Assembly (NCBI RefSeq): GCF_041346945.1
Contig: NZ_CP166850.1
Span: 744,001-808,000, forward strand
Direction: 5' to 3'
DNA: 64,000 nt
From: Amycolatopsis sp. cg9
Lineage (GTDB): Bacteria; Actinomycetota; Actinomycetes; Mycobacteriales; Pseudonocardiaceae
Shown here piece after piece: positions 57,841-64,000 of the stretch. The notes beneath the pieces are model-generated. The model was given only the letters and a program-made list of their open reading frames with translations, ran no database searches and had not been told where the DNA came from. Made by a program: the position numbers and the translations under genes. Position 1 is the stretch's first letter; each line of letters begins with the position of its first letter.

Positions 57841-59139
57841 GTGACACCCCCGGACGGGATCGTCACTGGCGAGGCACAATGCGGACGATCCATATTCACT
57901 CGATCGGGGGACGGTGGTTACGAGGTGACGACGCGCGCGACACCGCGGCTGCGGGCCGTCCTGGCCAACCGCGAGTTCCGCGCGCTGTGGTTCGCCGAAA
58001 CCCAGTCGATGCTCGGCGACCAGCTGACCATCGTCGCCCTCGCCATCCTGATCTTCGACCGGACCGGCTCGCCGCTGCTCTCCGCCGTCGTCTACTCCCT
58101 GACGTTCCTGCCCGCGCTGGCCGGCGGGCTCGGCCTCTCCCAGCTCGCCGACCGGTTCCCGCGCCGCGCGGTGCTGGCGACCGGCTCGCTCGCGCAGGCC
58201 GTGCTGATCGGGCTGATGGCCGTGCCCGGGATGCCGATGGGCTGGCTGTTCGTCCTGTTCGTCTTCGCCCGGCTGGCGAACGCGCCGTGCAACGCGGCGC
58301 AGAACGCCCTCGGCCGGGAGATCTTCGCCGACGACGACGTCTACCTGCAGAGCCAGGACCTGCGGGGGATCACGAACAACACGGCCATGCTGGCCGGCCT
58401 CGCCGCGGGCGGCCTGCTGGTCACCGGCATCGGGACGTCGTGGGCGCTGGCGATCGACGCGCTGACGTTCCTGGTCGCCGCCGTCGTCGTGCGGGTGATG
58501 ATGCTGCGGCGCCCGGCCGCGGGGAACGGGAACGCACCCTGGTTCGGCGCCGTGAGGCAGGTTTTCGGCGACGAACGGCTGCGGGTGCTGCTCTACCTGT
58601 CCTGGCTCGTCGGCCTGGCGGTGATCCCGGAGGGTCTCGCCGCGCCGCTCGCCGCCCAGCTGGGCGCGGGTGACCAGGCGGTCGGCTGGCTGCTGGCCGC
58701 CGACCCGCTGGGGTTCGTGCTCGGGACGTTCCTGCTGTCGCGGTTCGTCTCGACCGAGCACCGCCGCAAGCTGCTGGGTGTGCTGGCCGCGTTGCCGCTG
58801 GCCGCGCTGGCGGCGTTCGCGCTGCACCCGAACCTCGCGCTCGCGCTGGTCCTGCTCGCGCTGGCCGGTGCGACCGGCGCGTACGTCATCACGGTGTCCG
58901 CCACGTTCATCACGTGGGTGCCCAACGACATCCGGGGCAGCGCCGGCGGGCTGTACCGGACCGGGCTGCGGGTCGCCCAGGGCGTGGGCGTCGGCATCGG
59001 CGGGCTGGTCGCCCAGGCCCTCGGGTCGGCGAACGCCACGATCGCGCTCGCCGGTGCGGTGGGGCTGCTGCTGGCCGTCCCGGTGGGGTTCGCCTGGCGC
59101 CGGGTGGGCGGCAGCGAACCGGAACCGCGGCTGCCGTGA
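57841..59139 (+). CDS. MFS transporter
   Basis: A 432-residue polytopic protein with about 12 helices. LRAVLANREFRALWFAETQSMLGDQLTIVALAILIFDRTGSPLLSAVVYSLTFLPALAGG is the characteristic opening of actinobacterial MFS exporters, and LADRFPRRAVLATGSLAQ carries motif A. The GTG at 57841 has an excellent GGGAGG 6 nt upstream and adds about 28 residues; the GTG at 57925 starts closer to the first helix but has only a weak SD. Substrate unknown. It is convergent with the tandem micro-ORFs that begin 9 bp after its stop. Confidence 0.82.
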   Translation: MTPPDGIVTGEAQCGRSIFTRSGDGGYEVTTRATPRLRAVLANREFRALWFAETQSMLGDQLTIVALAILIFDRTGSPLLSAVVYSLTFLPALAGGLGLSQLADRFPRRAVLATGSLAQAVLIGLMAVPGMPMGWLFVLFVFARLANAPCNAAQNALGREIFADDDVYLQSQDLRGITNNTAMLAGLAAGGLLVTGIGTSWALAIDALTFLVAAVVVRVMMLRRPAAGNGNAPWFGAVRQVFGDERLRVLLYLSWLVGLAVIPEGLAAPLAAQLGAGDQAVGWLLAADPLGFVLGTFLLSRFVSTEHRRKLLGVLAALPLAALAAFALHPNLALALVLLALAGATGAYVITVSATFITWVPNDIRGSAGGLYRTGLRVAQGVGVGIGGLVAQALGSANATIALAGAVGLLLAVPVGFAWRRVGGSEPEPRLP

Positions 59140-59148
59140 GCCGGGGGT

Positions 59149-59169
59149 TCAGAGGTCACGGTTGGCCAT
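59149..59169 (-). CDS. Tandem hexapeptide micro-ORF a: M-A-N-R-D-L
   Basis: A six-codon frame with an ATG at 59169 and TGA at 59149-59151. The SD GGAGAGGTGG ends about 6 nt before the ATG. NRDL is coded AAC CGT GAC CTC. It is the last of three tandem copies about 67-70 nt apart, all on the minus strand. The differences between copies within NRDL are synonymous. It lies 9 bp past the stop of the convergent MFS gene, so it is not a leader for any downstream gene on its strand. Confidence 0.55.
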   Translation of the reverse strand: MANRDL

Positions 59170-59218
59170 CGCGAGCCACCTCTCCGTGGGGTCAAGATCA
59201 TGAATCGTATTCAGCCGG

Positions 59219-59239
59219 TCACAGGTCGCGGTTGCGCAC
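59219..59239 (-). CDS. Tandem hexapeptide micro-ORF b: M-R-N-R-D-L
   Basis: Starts with a GTG at 59239 and ends with TGA at 59219-59221. The SD is AGAGAGGTGG, about 5 nt upstream. NRDL is coded AAC CGC GAC CTG. The second residue is Arg instead of Ala. It is the middle copy of the array. The GAGGTGGC context before each start is conserved in all three copies. Confidence 0.55.
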   Translation of the reverse strand: MRNRDL

Positions 59240-59285
59240 GGTCGCCACCTCTCTGGGTAATCGGGGAGGACAATTCGACGGCACA

Positions 59286-59306
59286 TCAGAGATCGCGGTT
59301 GGTCAA
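59286..59306 (-). CDS. Tandem hexapeptide micro-ORF c: M-T-N-R-D-L
   Basis: Starts with a TTG at 59306 and ends with TGA at 59286-59288. The SD is CGGAGGTGG, about 5 nt upstream. NRDL is coded AAC CGC GAT CTC. It is the first copy in transcription order. Two direct repeats (59357-59386) lie about 50 nt upstream and may control the array. Confidence 0.55.
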   Translation of the reverse strand: MTNRDL

Positions 59307-59356
59307 CGGTGCCACCTCCGTGTGGGGAGCCTGAAGATGCTTTTGGTCCGCGTTCC

Positions 59357-59386
59357 CGGCAGTTCCACCGAGGACTCGGCAGTTCC
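59357..59386. promoter_or_regulatory. CGGCAGTTCC direct repeats upstream of the micro-ORF array
   Basis: CGGCAGTTCC occurs at 59357-59366 and 59377-59386, exactly 20 nt apart, or two helical turns. A candidate minus-strand promoter has TTCACA (59419-59424) and TACCAT (59398-59403) with a short 15-nt spacer. The repeats lie just downstream of it and could be an operator. Confidence 0.35.
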
Positions 59387-59487
59387 GTTGCAGTGGGATG
59401 GTACCCGCCAACGGAATGTGTGAACACTCTGGCAGGTACCGATGAGATTACTCAACACCCGAAGTAGGCTGGAAAGGAGGTGACCAA

Positions 59488-60900
59488 TTGCATCCCGGAC
59501 CAGACGACGCCGCGACGGGCGGCGGCGAACCGGCGTCAGGCGACCGGCCGCGGCCGCCGTCGCCGCACGAACAGCCCGGCCAGGTGACCACGCCCAGTGG
59601 TCCACCCGGGACGGTCTGGCGCGACCACCCGTACTCGCCGCGGAACTGGGCGCTCTGGCGGCGGCGCCCCCGGGTCGTCGCGTTCATGCTGGGCAGCGAG
59701 GGATTGGCCGTCGCCGTTCTCGCGATTTCGCTCGTCTATTCACAGGCGCTGGTTTCCCGCGATTGGCTGAACTTCGGAATCCTCGCCGCCGGTGCGACGG
59801 TGCACATTCAGCTGACCCAACGCCAGGAGGAAAGGCGCCGGAACCGTAAAAAGACGGTGTTGATCGACCTCACCGCCGTGTGGACGTTTTCCGCGGCGAT
59901 GATCCTGCCGGTTCCGCTGACTCTGCTGGTCATTTTCGTCGTCCGGCTCCAGCACTGGTTCATCGCCCGCCGCCCCGCCCACAACTTCATTTTCTCGTCG
60001 ATCACGCACGGTCTCGCGGCGGTGCTGGCGCACCTCACCTACACCGCGCTCGGCCCCCATTTCCTGGGCACCGGCTGGGACGACTTCCTCGCCGAGTTCG
60101 GCGCGATCGTGCTCACCGCCGCGATTTACGAGGCGATCCAGATCCTCTACGTCGGCGGGGCACTCGCGCTCGGCATGTCCTCCGAACCGACGCTGCGTAA
60201 CGTCTTGGGCAGCCCGGCCGACAACATGCTCGAAGCGATCACCGTCGGCCTCGGCGCGGTGACCGCGATTCTGCTCGCCGTCGTCCCGCCGATGGTCGTG
60301 GTGATGGCGGTCGCCACCGTGGTCTTCAATCGGCTCGCGGAACTGGACCAGCTCCAGGACGACGTCCGGACGGACCCGAAAACGGGCATTCTCAACATGC
60401 GCGGCTGGTCGGAGTCGGCCGAGCGAGCTCTCGAACGGACTGCTCGATCGAGTGATCAGCTGGCACTCCTGATGGTCGATCTCGACCACTTCAAGTGGAT
60501 TAACGACACCTATGGACACCCGGCGGGTGACGACGTGCTCCGCACCGTTGCGCAAACGCTCGACGAAGTGACGAGACCGAGCGACTTGGTCGGCCGTTTC
60601 GGCGGTGAGGAATTCCTCATTCTGCTCCCGGACATCGACGAAGAGGCGACCTGGGACGCGGCCGAACGGATACGCGTGGCGATTGCGAAGTTGCACATCG
60701 TGACCACGGACAAGCGCGGCGACCCGGCGACGATCGCGGACCGCACGACCTCGATCGGCGTCGCCCGCCACCCCCGCCACGGCGACACCCTGGAGCGCCT
60801 CCTCCAGTCCGCGGACGCGGCGGTCTACCTGGCGAAGGAGAACGGCCGCGACCAGGTCTGCTTCGCCCCGGACACGCTCACGCCCCCAGCCGCACCGTGA
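59488..60900 (+). CDS. Membrane diguanylate cyclase (GGDEF domain)
   Basis: A 470-residue protein. After a Pro-rich cytoplasmic N terminus there are about six transmembrane helices (residues 60-285). The rest is a GGDEF domain. TDPKTGILNMRGW is the opening, LMVDLDHFKWINDTYGHPAGDDVL holds the metal-binding and substrate residues, and GGEEF starts at residue 372. RPSD five residues before GGEEF is a typical inhibitory I-site. Active c-di-GMP synthesis is therefore likely. The TTG start is preceded by AAAGGAGG, the strongest SD in the window. It is convergent with the gene at 60878 (23-bp overlap). Confidence 0.88.
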   Translation: MHPGPDDAATGGGEPASGDRPRPPSPHEQPGQVTTPSGPPGTVWRDHPYSPRNWALWRRRPRVVAFMLGSEGLAVAVLAISLVYSQALVSRDWLNFGILAAGATVHIQLTQRQEERRRNRKKTVLIDLTAVWTFSAAMILPVPLTLLVIFVVRLQHWFIARRPAHNFIFSSITHGLAAVLAHLTYTALGPHFLGTGWDDFLAEFGAIVLTAAIYEAIQILYVGGALALGMSSEPTLRNVLGSPADNMLEAITVGLGAVTAILLAVVPPMVVVMAVATVVFNRLAELDQLQDDVRTDPKTGILNMRGWSESAERALERTARSSDQLALLMVDLDHFKWINDTYGHPAGDDVLRTVAQTLDEVTRPSDLVGRFGGEEFLILLPDIDEEATWDAAERIRVAIAKLHIVTTDKRGDPATIADRTTSIGVARHPRHGDTLERLLQSADAAVYLAKENGRDQVCFAPDTLTPPAAP

Positions 60901-61933
60901 GCTCGAGCTTGACGAGCACATCGGCACAGGCCCGCGCCGCGGTGGGCGCGAGCCGTAGCAGCTCACCCCGGTAACCGGCGGACTCGAGCCGCAGCACCCG
61001 AGCCCCGGGCGCGGGCCGCGGGTGACACCAGTGCCGGACGACCCCGGTCCGGGCGGCGTCCTTGGCGAGGAGAAGGTACTCGTACCCGAGGTCGTCGACC
61101 ACGCGGCCGAGGCCGTTCCACCAGAGCGCGCGCAGGGTCAGGCCGTCGTCGTCGAGCGCGAGGTCGACGGGCGGATCGGCGTCGATGTCGACGCGGAAGC
61201 CGAGGCCGCCGAGGTGGAGCGAGCGCACTTCGAGGAGCGCCCCGCCGGCGCGGCTGGGCGGGGGTTCGGCTGAGCGATGATTGCGGGCCGACGCGAGTCC
61301 GCTCCCCGCACCGTCAGCCGCGCCCGGCTCCGACTCACCCGGCCCGAACCCGCCGCCCCGGCCATCCCCGCAGCCGGCGGCGGGACCACCGGGCCCGCAC
61401 CCGAGCGCCGAGCCGCCCTCCCCAGCCGGACCTAAATCCCCCAGTGCCAACCGCGGCACCACCGCCGCCACCGCCAGCTCCGCCGCCCGCCGGCCGTCCT
61501 CGGCCCGGGGCACCAGCGGCCGCCCCAGCAACTCGTCCGCCAGCAGCCGGTGTCCGCTCACCTCGGCCCACCCCAGCGCCGCCGCGCGCAAACCCGGCTC
61601 GCCGCGAAGCCGGTCCAGCAGCGACCCCACCCGGCCCCACGTCCGGCTGTACCGCGCCGCCCGCACCAGCCTCGCCGCCTCCGGGCGCTGGACGTCCGGG
61701 CCGTACAGGCCCGTCATCGCCTGCTCGAGCGCGGTCAGCTGCCCGGCCAGCACCACCCGCGCGACCGCGGCCGGACAGGTCCGGGCCAGCTCGGCCGGCG
61801 ACCGCGAACGCAGGGCCCGCGCGAGGGCGCGCAGGTCCGGGCTCCGGGGTTCGCGCAACACTGCGCCGGGAGCCAGCCGGCGCAACGCGCGGACCGTGTT
61901 CTCCACCGGCACTCCGGGATCGGTCGAGCTCAC
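60878..61933 (-). CDS. Protein of unknown function with Gly/Pro-rich insert
   Basis: A 351-residue soluble protein. The N-terminal 165 residues are helical (LRRLAPGAVLREPRSPDLRALARALRSRSPAELARTCPAAVARVVLAGQLTALEQAM). Then comes a Gly/Ala/Pro-rich linker (about residues 170-220), and then a beta-rich domain with LLEVRSLHLGGLGFRVDIDADPPVDLALDDDGLTLRALWWNGLGR. No family recognised. The GTG at 61933 has AGGAGGG upstream. The 3' end overlaps the diguanylate cyclase gene by 23 bases in convergence. Confidence 0.7.
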   Translation of the reverse strand: MSSTDPGVPVENTVRALRRLAPGAVLREPRSPDLRALARALRSRSPAELARTCPAAVARVVLAGQLTALEQAMTGLYGPDVQRPEAARLVRAARYSRTWGRVGSLLDRLRGEPGLRAAALGWAEVSGHRLLADELLGRPLVPRAEDGRRAAELAVAAVVPRLALGDLGPAGEGGSALGCGPGGPAAGCGDGRGGGFGPGESEPGAADGAGSGLASARNHRSAEPPPSRAGGALLEVRSLHLGGLGFRVDIDADPPVDLALDDDGLTLRALWWNGLGRVVDDLGYEYLLLAKDAARTGVVRHWCHPRPAPGARVLRLESAGYRGELLRLAPTAARACADVLVKLELTVRLGA

Positions 61934-62100
61934 CGCACGCCCTCCTGGTCACCGCGCCCCCGGGGACAGCGTCACCGATCGGGGGCCGGGCGGGGAAGGG
62001 GAGATCGGGCGGCCGATCGGGCAGCTTAGGGGAAACCCGCGCCGCGACACTGGGGTTGTCCCCATGCCGGGTGCGCGCCCGGGCTGGCACCCTGGACCCC

Positions 62101-64000
62101 ATGCCAGCCGAGCCCGAGCCGCCGCGCCGCCGCCGACCCTGGTCGACGTCCGGGTGGCTGCTGCTCGTGCTGCTGGCCGTCTTCGCGTTCGGGCTGATCG
62201 CCTCGCGCCCGCCGTCGCCGCCCGACCAGGGGCCGCCGACCGGGGACGTGCTCGCCGCGCAGAACGCCATCGACGCGCTCGTGCACCCCGGTCCGCACCC
62301 CGACGCCCTCGCGAAGCTGCCGAAGGACTTCACCGCGCTCAGCGGCGTCACCCCGGGCGAGATGACCGCGCGCGACGGCACCGTCCGCGCGGTCCACGTC
62401 GACGGCGGGTGCTCGACGCCGTGGGGTGACGACAACACCAAGTGGGACTACGCCGTGCCGTGCAAGGCGCACGACCTCGGCTACGACCTGCTGCGCTACG
62501 CCGACCGCAAGGGCCACCCGCTCGGCCCGGAGGTCCGCGAGGCGCTCGACGACCGGCTCTCCTACGACATGCACCACGCCTGCGACCTCAACCCGATGAA
62601 CTCGGCGCTCACCTGCCGGGTGGTCGCGTCGCTCTACTCCGCCGGCCTGGTCGTCAACTCGTGGCACCAGCGCTGGGGCCCGCCGGTCGGCGACCCGATC
62701 GGGCCGATGGTCGCCGGGGTGCTGGTGATCGCCTGCTTGCTGGTGTTCCGGCTGCGCGGCTGGCTGCGGACCCGCCGCGAACCACGGCGGCCGGCTCCCA
62801 CGGCCCCCGCCGACGTCAGCCGGTGGGCGCTGCTCGGCGCCGCCGGTGTCGTCCTCCTGCTCCTCGGCGAGTCCGCGACGGCGCTCGCGCACTGGGCCGG
62901 CGCCGCCGAGACGGCGTGGTGGCCGCTCACCTGGCTCACCCAGCTCGCCCCGCTGATCTTCTTCGCCGGCGGCCACGCCAACGCCGCCGGCTGGCGCGCC
63001 GAACAGGAGCAGGGCGGCGGCTACCGCCACTTCCTGGCCGAGCGCGCCAGCCCGCTGCTGCGCCCGGCGCTGATCTTCGCCGTCGTCGCGCTGCTGACGC
63101 CGCTCGCGCTCGAACTGCTCGGCAGCCCGGCCGGGACGACGGCCACGGTCATGCGGATCGCGCTGCACCCGCTCTGGCTGCTCGGGGTCTACCTGCTGAC
63201 GATCGTCTGCGCGCCCCCGCTGCTGGCGCTGCACCGCCGGGCGCCGGCGGCCGCGGCCGCCGGGCTGCTCGCGCTGGTCGTCGGCGGCGAGGTGGCCGCC
63301 GAAGCGGCCGGCTCACCCCTGCCCCGCTACGCGGCGACGTTCGCTCTCGCGCTCCTCGCCCAGCAGCTCGCCTTCGCGCACGCCGACGGCGTACGCCCGT
63401 CGCGGCGCCTCCTCGCCGTGGCCGCCGCGACCGGCGTCGCGGGTCTCGCCGTGACGAGCGTCCTGCGGGACGGGCCGCCTGTCCTGCTCGGCAGCCCGGG
63501 CGCCCCGGCGGCGTTGTCGGCGCCGCCGTGGGGCGTGCTGCTGCTCGGCCTGGTCCAGCTGGGCGTGCTCGGGCTGCTCGCCGTCCCGCTGGCCCGGCTC
63601 GGCCGGCGGCCCGGCGTCGCCACCGCGTGCCGGTTCGTGCTGCGCGCGCCGATGAGCCTCTACCTGGCGTTCCTCGCCGCGATGCTGCTGCTCGTCGCCG
63701 TCGTCTACCTGCCGGGGCGGATCGCTGACGGGCTGAGCTGGCTGATCCGGCCGCGGACGCTGGTCGCGGTCGGGCTGCTCGCGGTGCCCGCGACCGTCGT
63801 CTTCTGGTGGTTCGAGCGGCACACCCACGGCGCGCGGGCGCCGCGCGCCGCCGAGCTGCCCGGCCGCCGGACGGCGGTGCTCACCCGGGCCGCGGCCGTG
63901 CTCGGCATCGGCTACGCGGTGCTCGGCGTGTTCGGCTTCGCACTGACCCGGTTCGGCGGGGTGGCCGCCGACGCCGACCTGCTCGGCCTGCGGCTCGACC
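62101..64000 (+). CDS. Prokaryotic phospholipase A2 domain fused to a polytopic membrane domain (3' truncated)
   Basis: An open frame of 633 codons runs off the window end. A basic N terminus and one helix (GWLLLVLLAVFAFGLIA, about residues 18-34) anchor the protein. Residues 95-180 match prokaryotic phospholipase A2: C104, WGDDNTKWDYAVPC121-K-A-H124-D125-LGYD with the catalytic His-Asp pair, and C161 and C172 for further disulfides. From about residue 195 at least ten hydrophobic helices follow, resembling acyltransferase-3-type proteins, with HANAAGWRAEQEQ in a loop. A combined phospholipase/acyl-transfer membrane enzyme is possible. The ATG at 62101 has no strong SD. Confidence 0.8.
   Translation, partial: MPAEPEPPRRRRPWSTSGWLLLVLLAVFAFGLIASRPPSPPDQGPPTGDVLAAQNAIDALVHPGPHPDALAKLPKDFTALSGVTPGEMTARDGTVRAVHVDGGCSTPWGDDNTKWDYAVPCKAHDLGYDLLRYADRKGHPLGPEVREALDDRLSYDMHHACDLNPMNSALTCRVVASLYSAGLVVNSWHQRWGPPVGDPIGPMVAGVLVIACLLVFRLRGWLRTRREPRRPAPTAPADVSRWALLGAAGVVLLLLGESATALAHWAGAAETAWWPLTWLTQLAPLIFFAGGHANAAGWRAEQEQGGGYRHFLAERASPLLRPALIFAVVALLTPLALELLGSPAGTTATVMRIALHPLWLLGVYLLTIVCAPPLLALHRRAPAAAAAGLLALVVGGEVAAEAAGSPLPRYAATFALALLAQQLAFAHADGVRPSRRLLAVAAATGVAGLAVTSVLRDGPPVLLGSPGAPAALSAPPWGVLLLGLVQLGVLGLLAVPLARLGRRPGVATACRFVLRAPMSLYLAFLAAMLLLVAVVYLPGRIADGLSWLIRPRTLVAVGLLAVPATVVFWWFERHTHGARAPRAAELPGRRTAVLTRAAAVLGIGYAVLGVFGFALTRFGGVAADADLLGLRLD

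Noticed and set aside
1..64000. Prophage, insertion sequence, CRISPR array, tRNA or rRNA genes
   Set aside because: None of the diagnostic genes or repeats was seen in this window.

Overview
The window looks like the chromosome of a high-GC actinomycete, most likely Pseudonocardiales and probably Amycolatopsis-like. That rests on about 70 percent GC (by eye), many GTG and TTG starts, many 4-base GTGA/ATGA stop-start overlaps, numerous apparently leaderless genes, several F420-type enzymes, and a conservon-type operon (roadblock, DUF742, MglA-like GTPase, NIT-domain kinase). The genus is inference. No rRNA, tRNA, CRISPR array, insertion sequence or prophage was seen.

Layout. 1-9.4 kb: the tail of an upstream gene, a secreted cysteine-rich protein, an MFS exporter divergent from a DUF5937/ArsR regulator, a phosphotransferase, a 34-residue membrane peptide gene, a coupled pair of a dihydropteroate-synthase-like protein and a RibD-type reductase, a YciI protein, a membrane protein, a PLP aminotransferase and a second phosphotransferase. 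9.4-22.4 kb: a TetR regulator with an F420-type LLM enzyme, a Ddn-hemerythrin fusion, a coiled-coil protein divergent from an acyl-CoA synthetase, a DHFR-like/epoxide hydrolase pair, an SRPBCC/LLM/molybdopterin oxidoreductase operon with an HxlR regulator, then GNAT, cupin and GlxA-type regulator genes.

22.4-28.6 kb is the most interesting segment. A 1739-residue NACHT NTPase with HEAT-like repeats is transcribed divergently from a 260-residue class III nucleotide-cyclase-like protein. The extreme N terminus of the NACHT protein and the extreme C terminus of the cyclase-like protein carry matching RHIM/BASS-like amyloid motifs. The arrangement suggests a two-gene NLR-effector signalling or immune module. 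The NACHT gene is visibly less GC-rich than its surroundings.

28.6-49.4 kb is mostly ordinary: TetR/GNAT, secreted beta-propeller, FGGY kinase with LacI, MFS, two secreted esterase or peptidase-like proteins, SDR/LysR, a lytic transglycosylase with a small partner, TetR, DUF1992, a 224-bp inverted-repeat element, a YidC paralog with DUF6412, a metallophosphoesterase, DUF998/hydrolase, HAD, NUDIX and DoxX. 49.4-53.3 kb is the conservon operon. 53.9-64 kb holds TenA-like, FadD, SDR, MFS, diguanylate cyclase and unknown genes, and ends in a truncated phospholipase A2/membrane fusion.

Between the MFS gene and the diguanylate cyclase gene (59149-59306, minus strand) lie three tandem six-codon ORFs. 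Each has its own Shine-Dalgarno sequence and encodes M-x-N-R-D-L. Their start codons differ and NRDL shows only synonymous differences, which is the signature of selected micro-genes. Together with the NACHT/cyclase pair, these are the best candidates for something undescribed.
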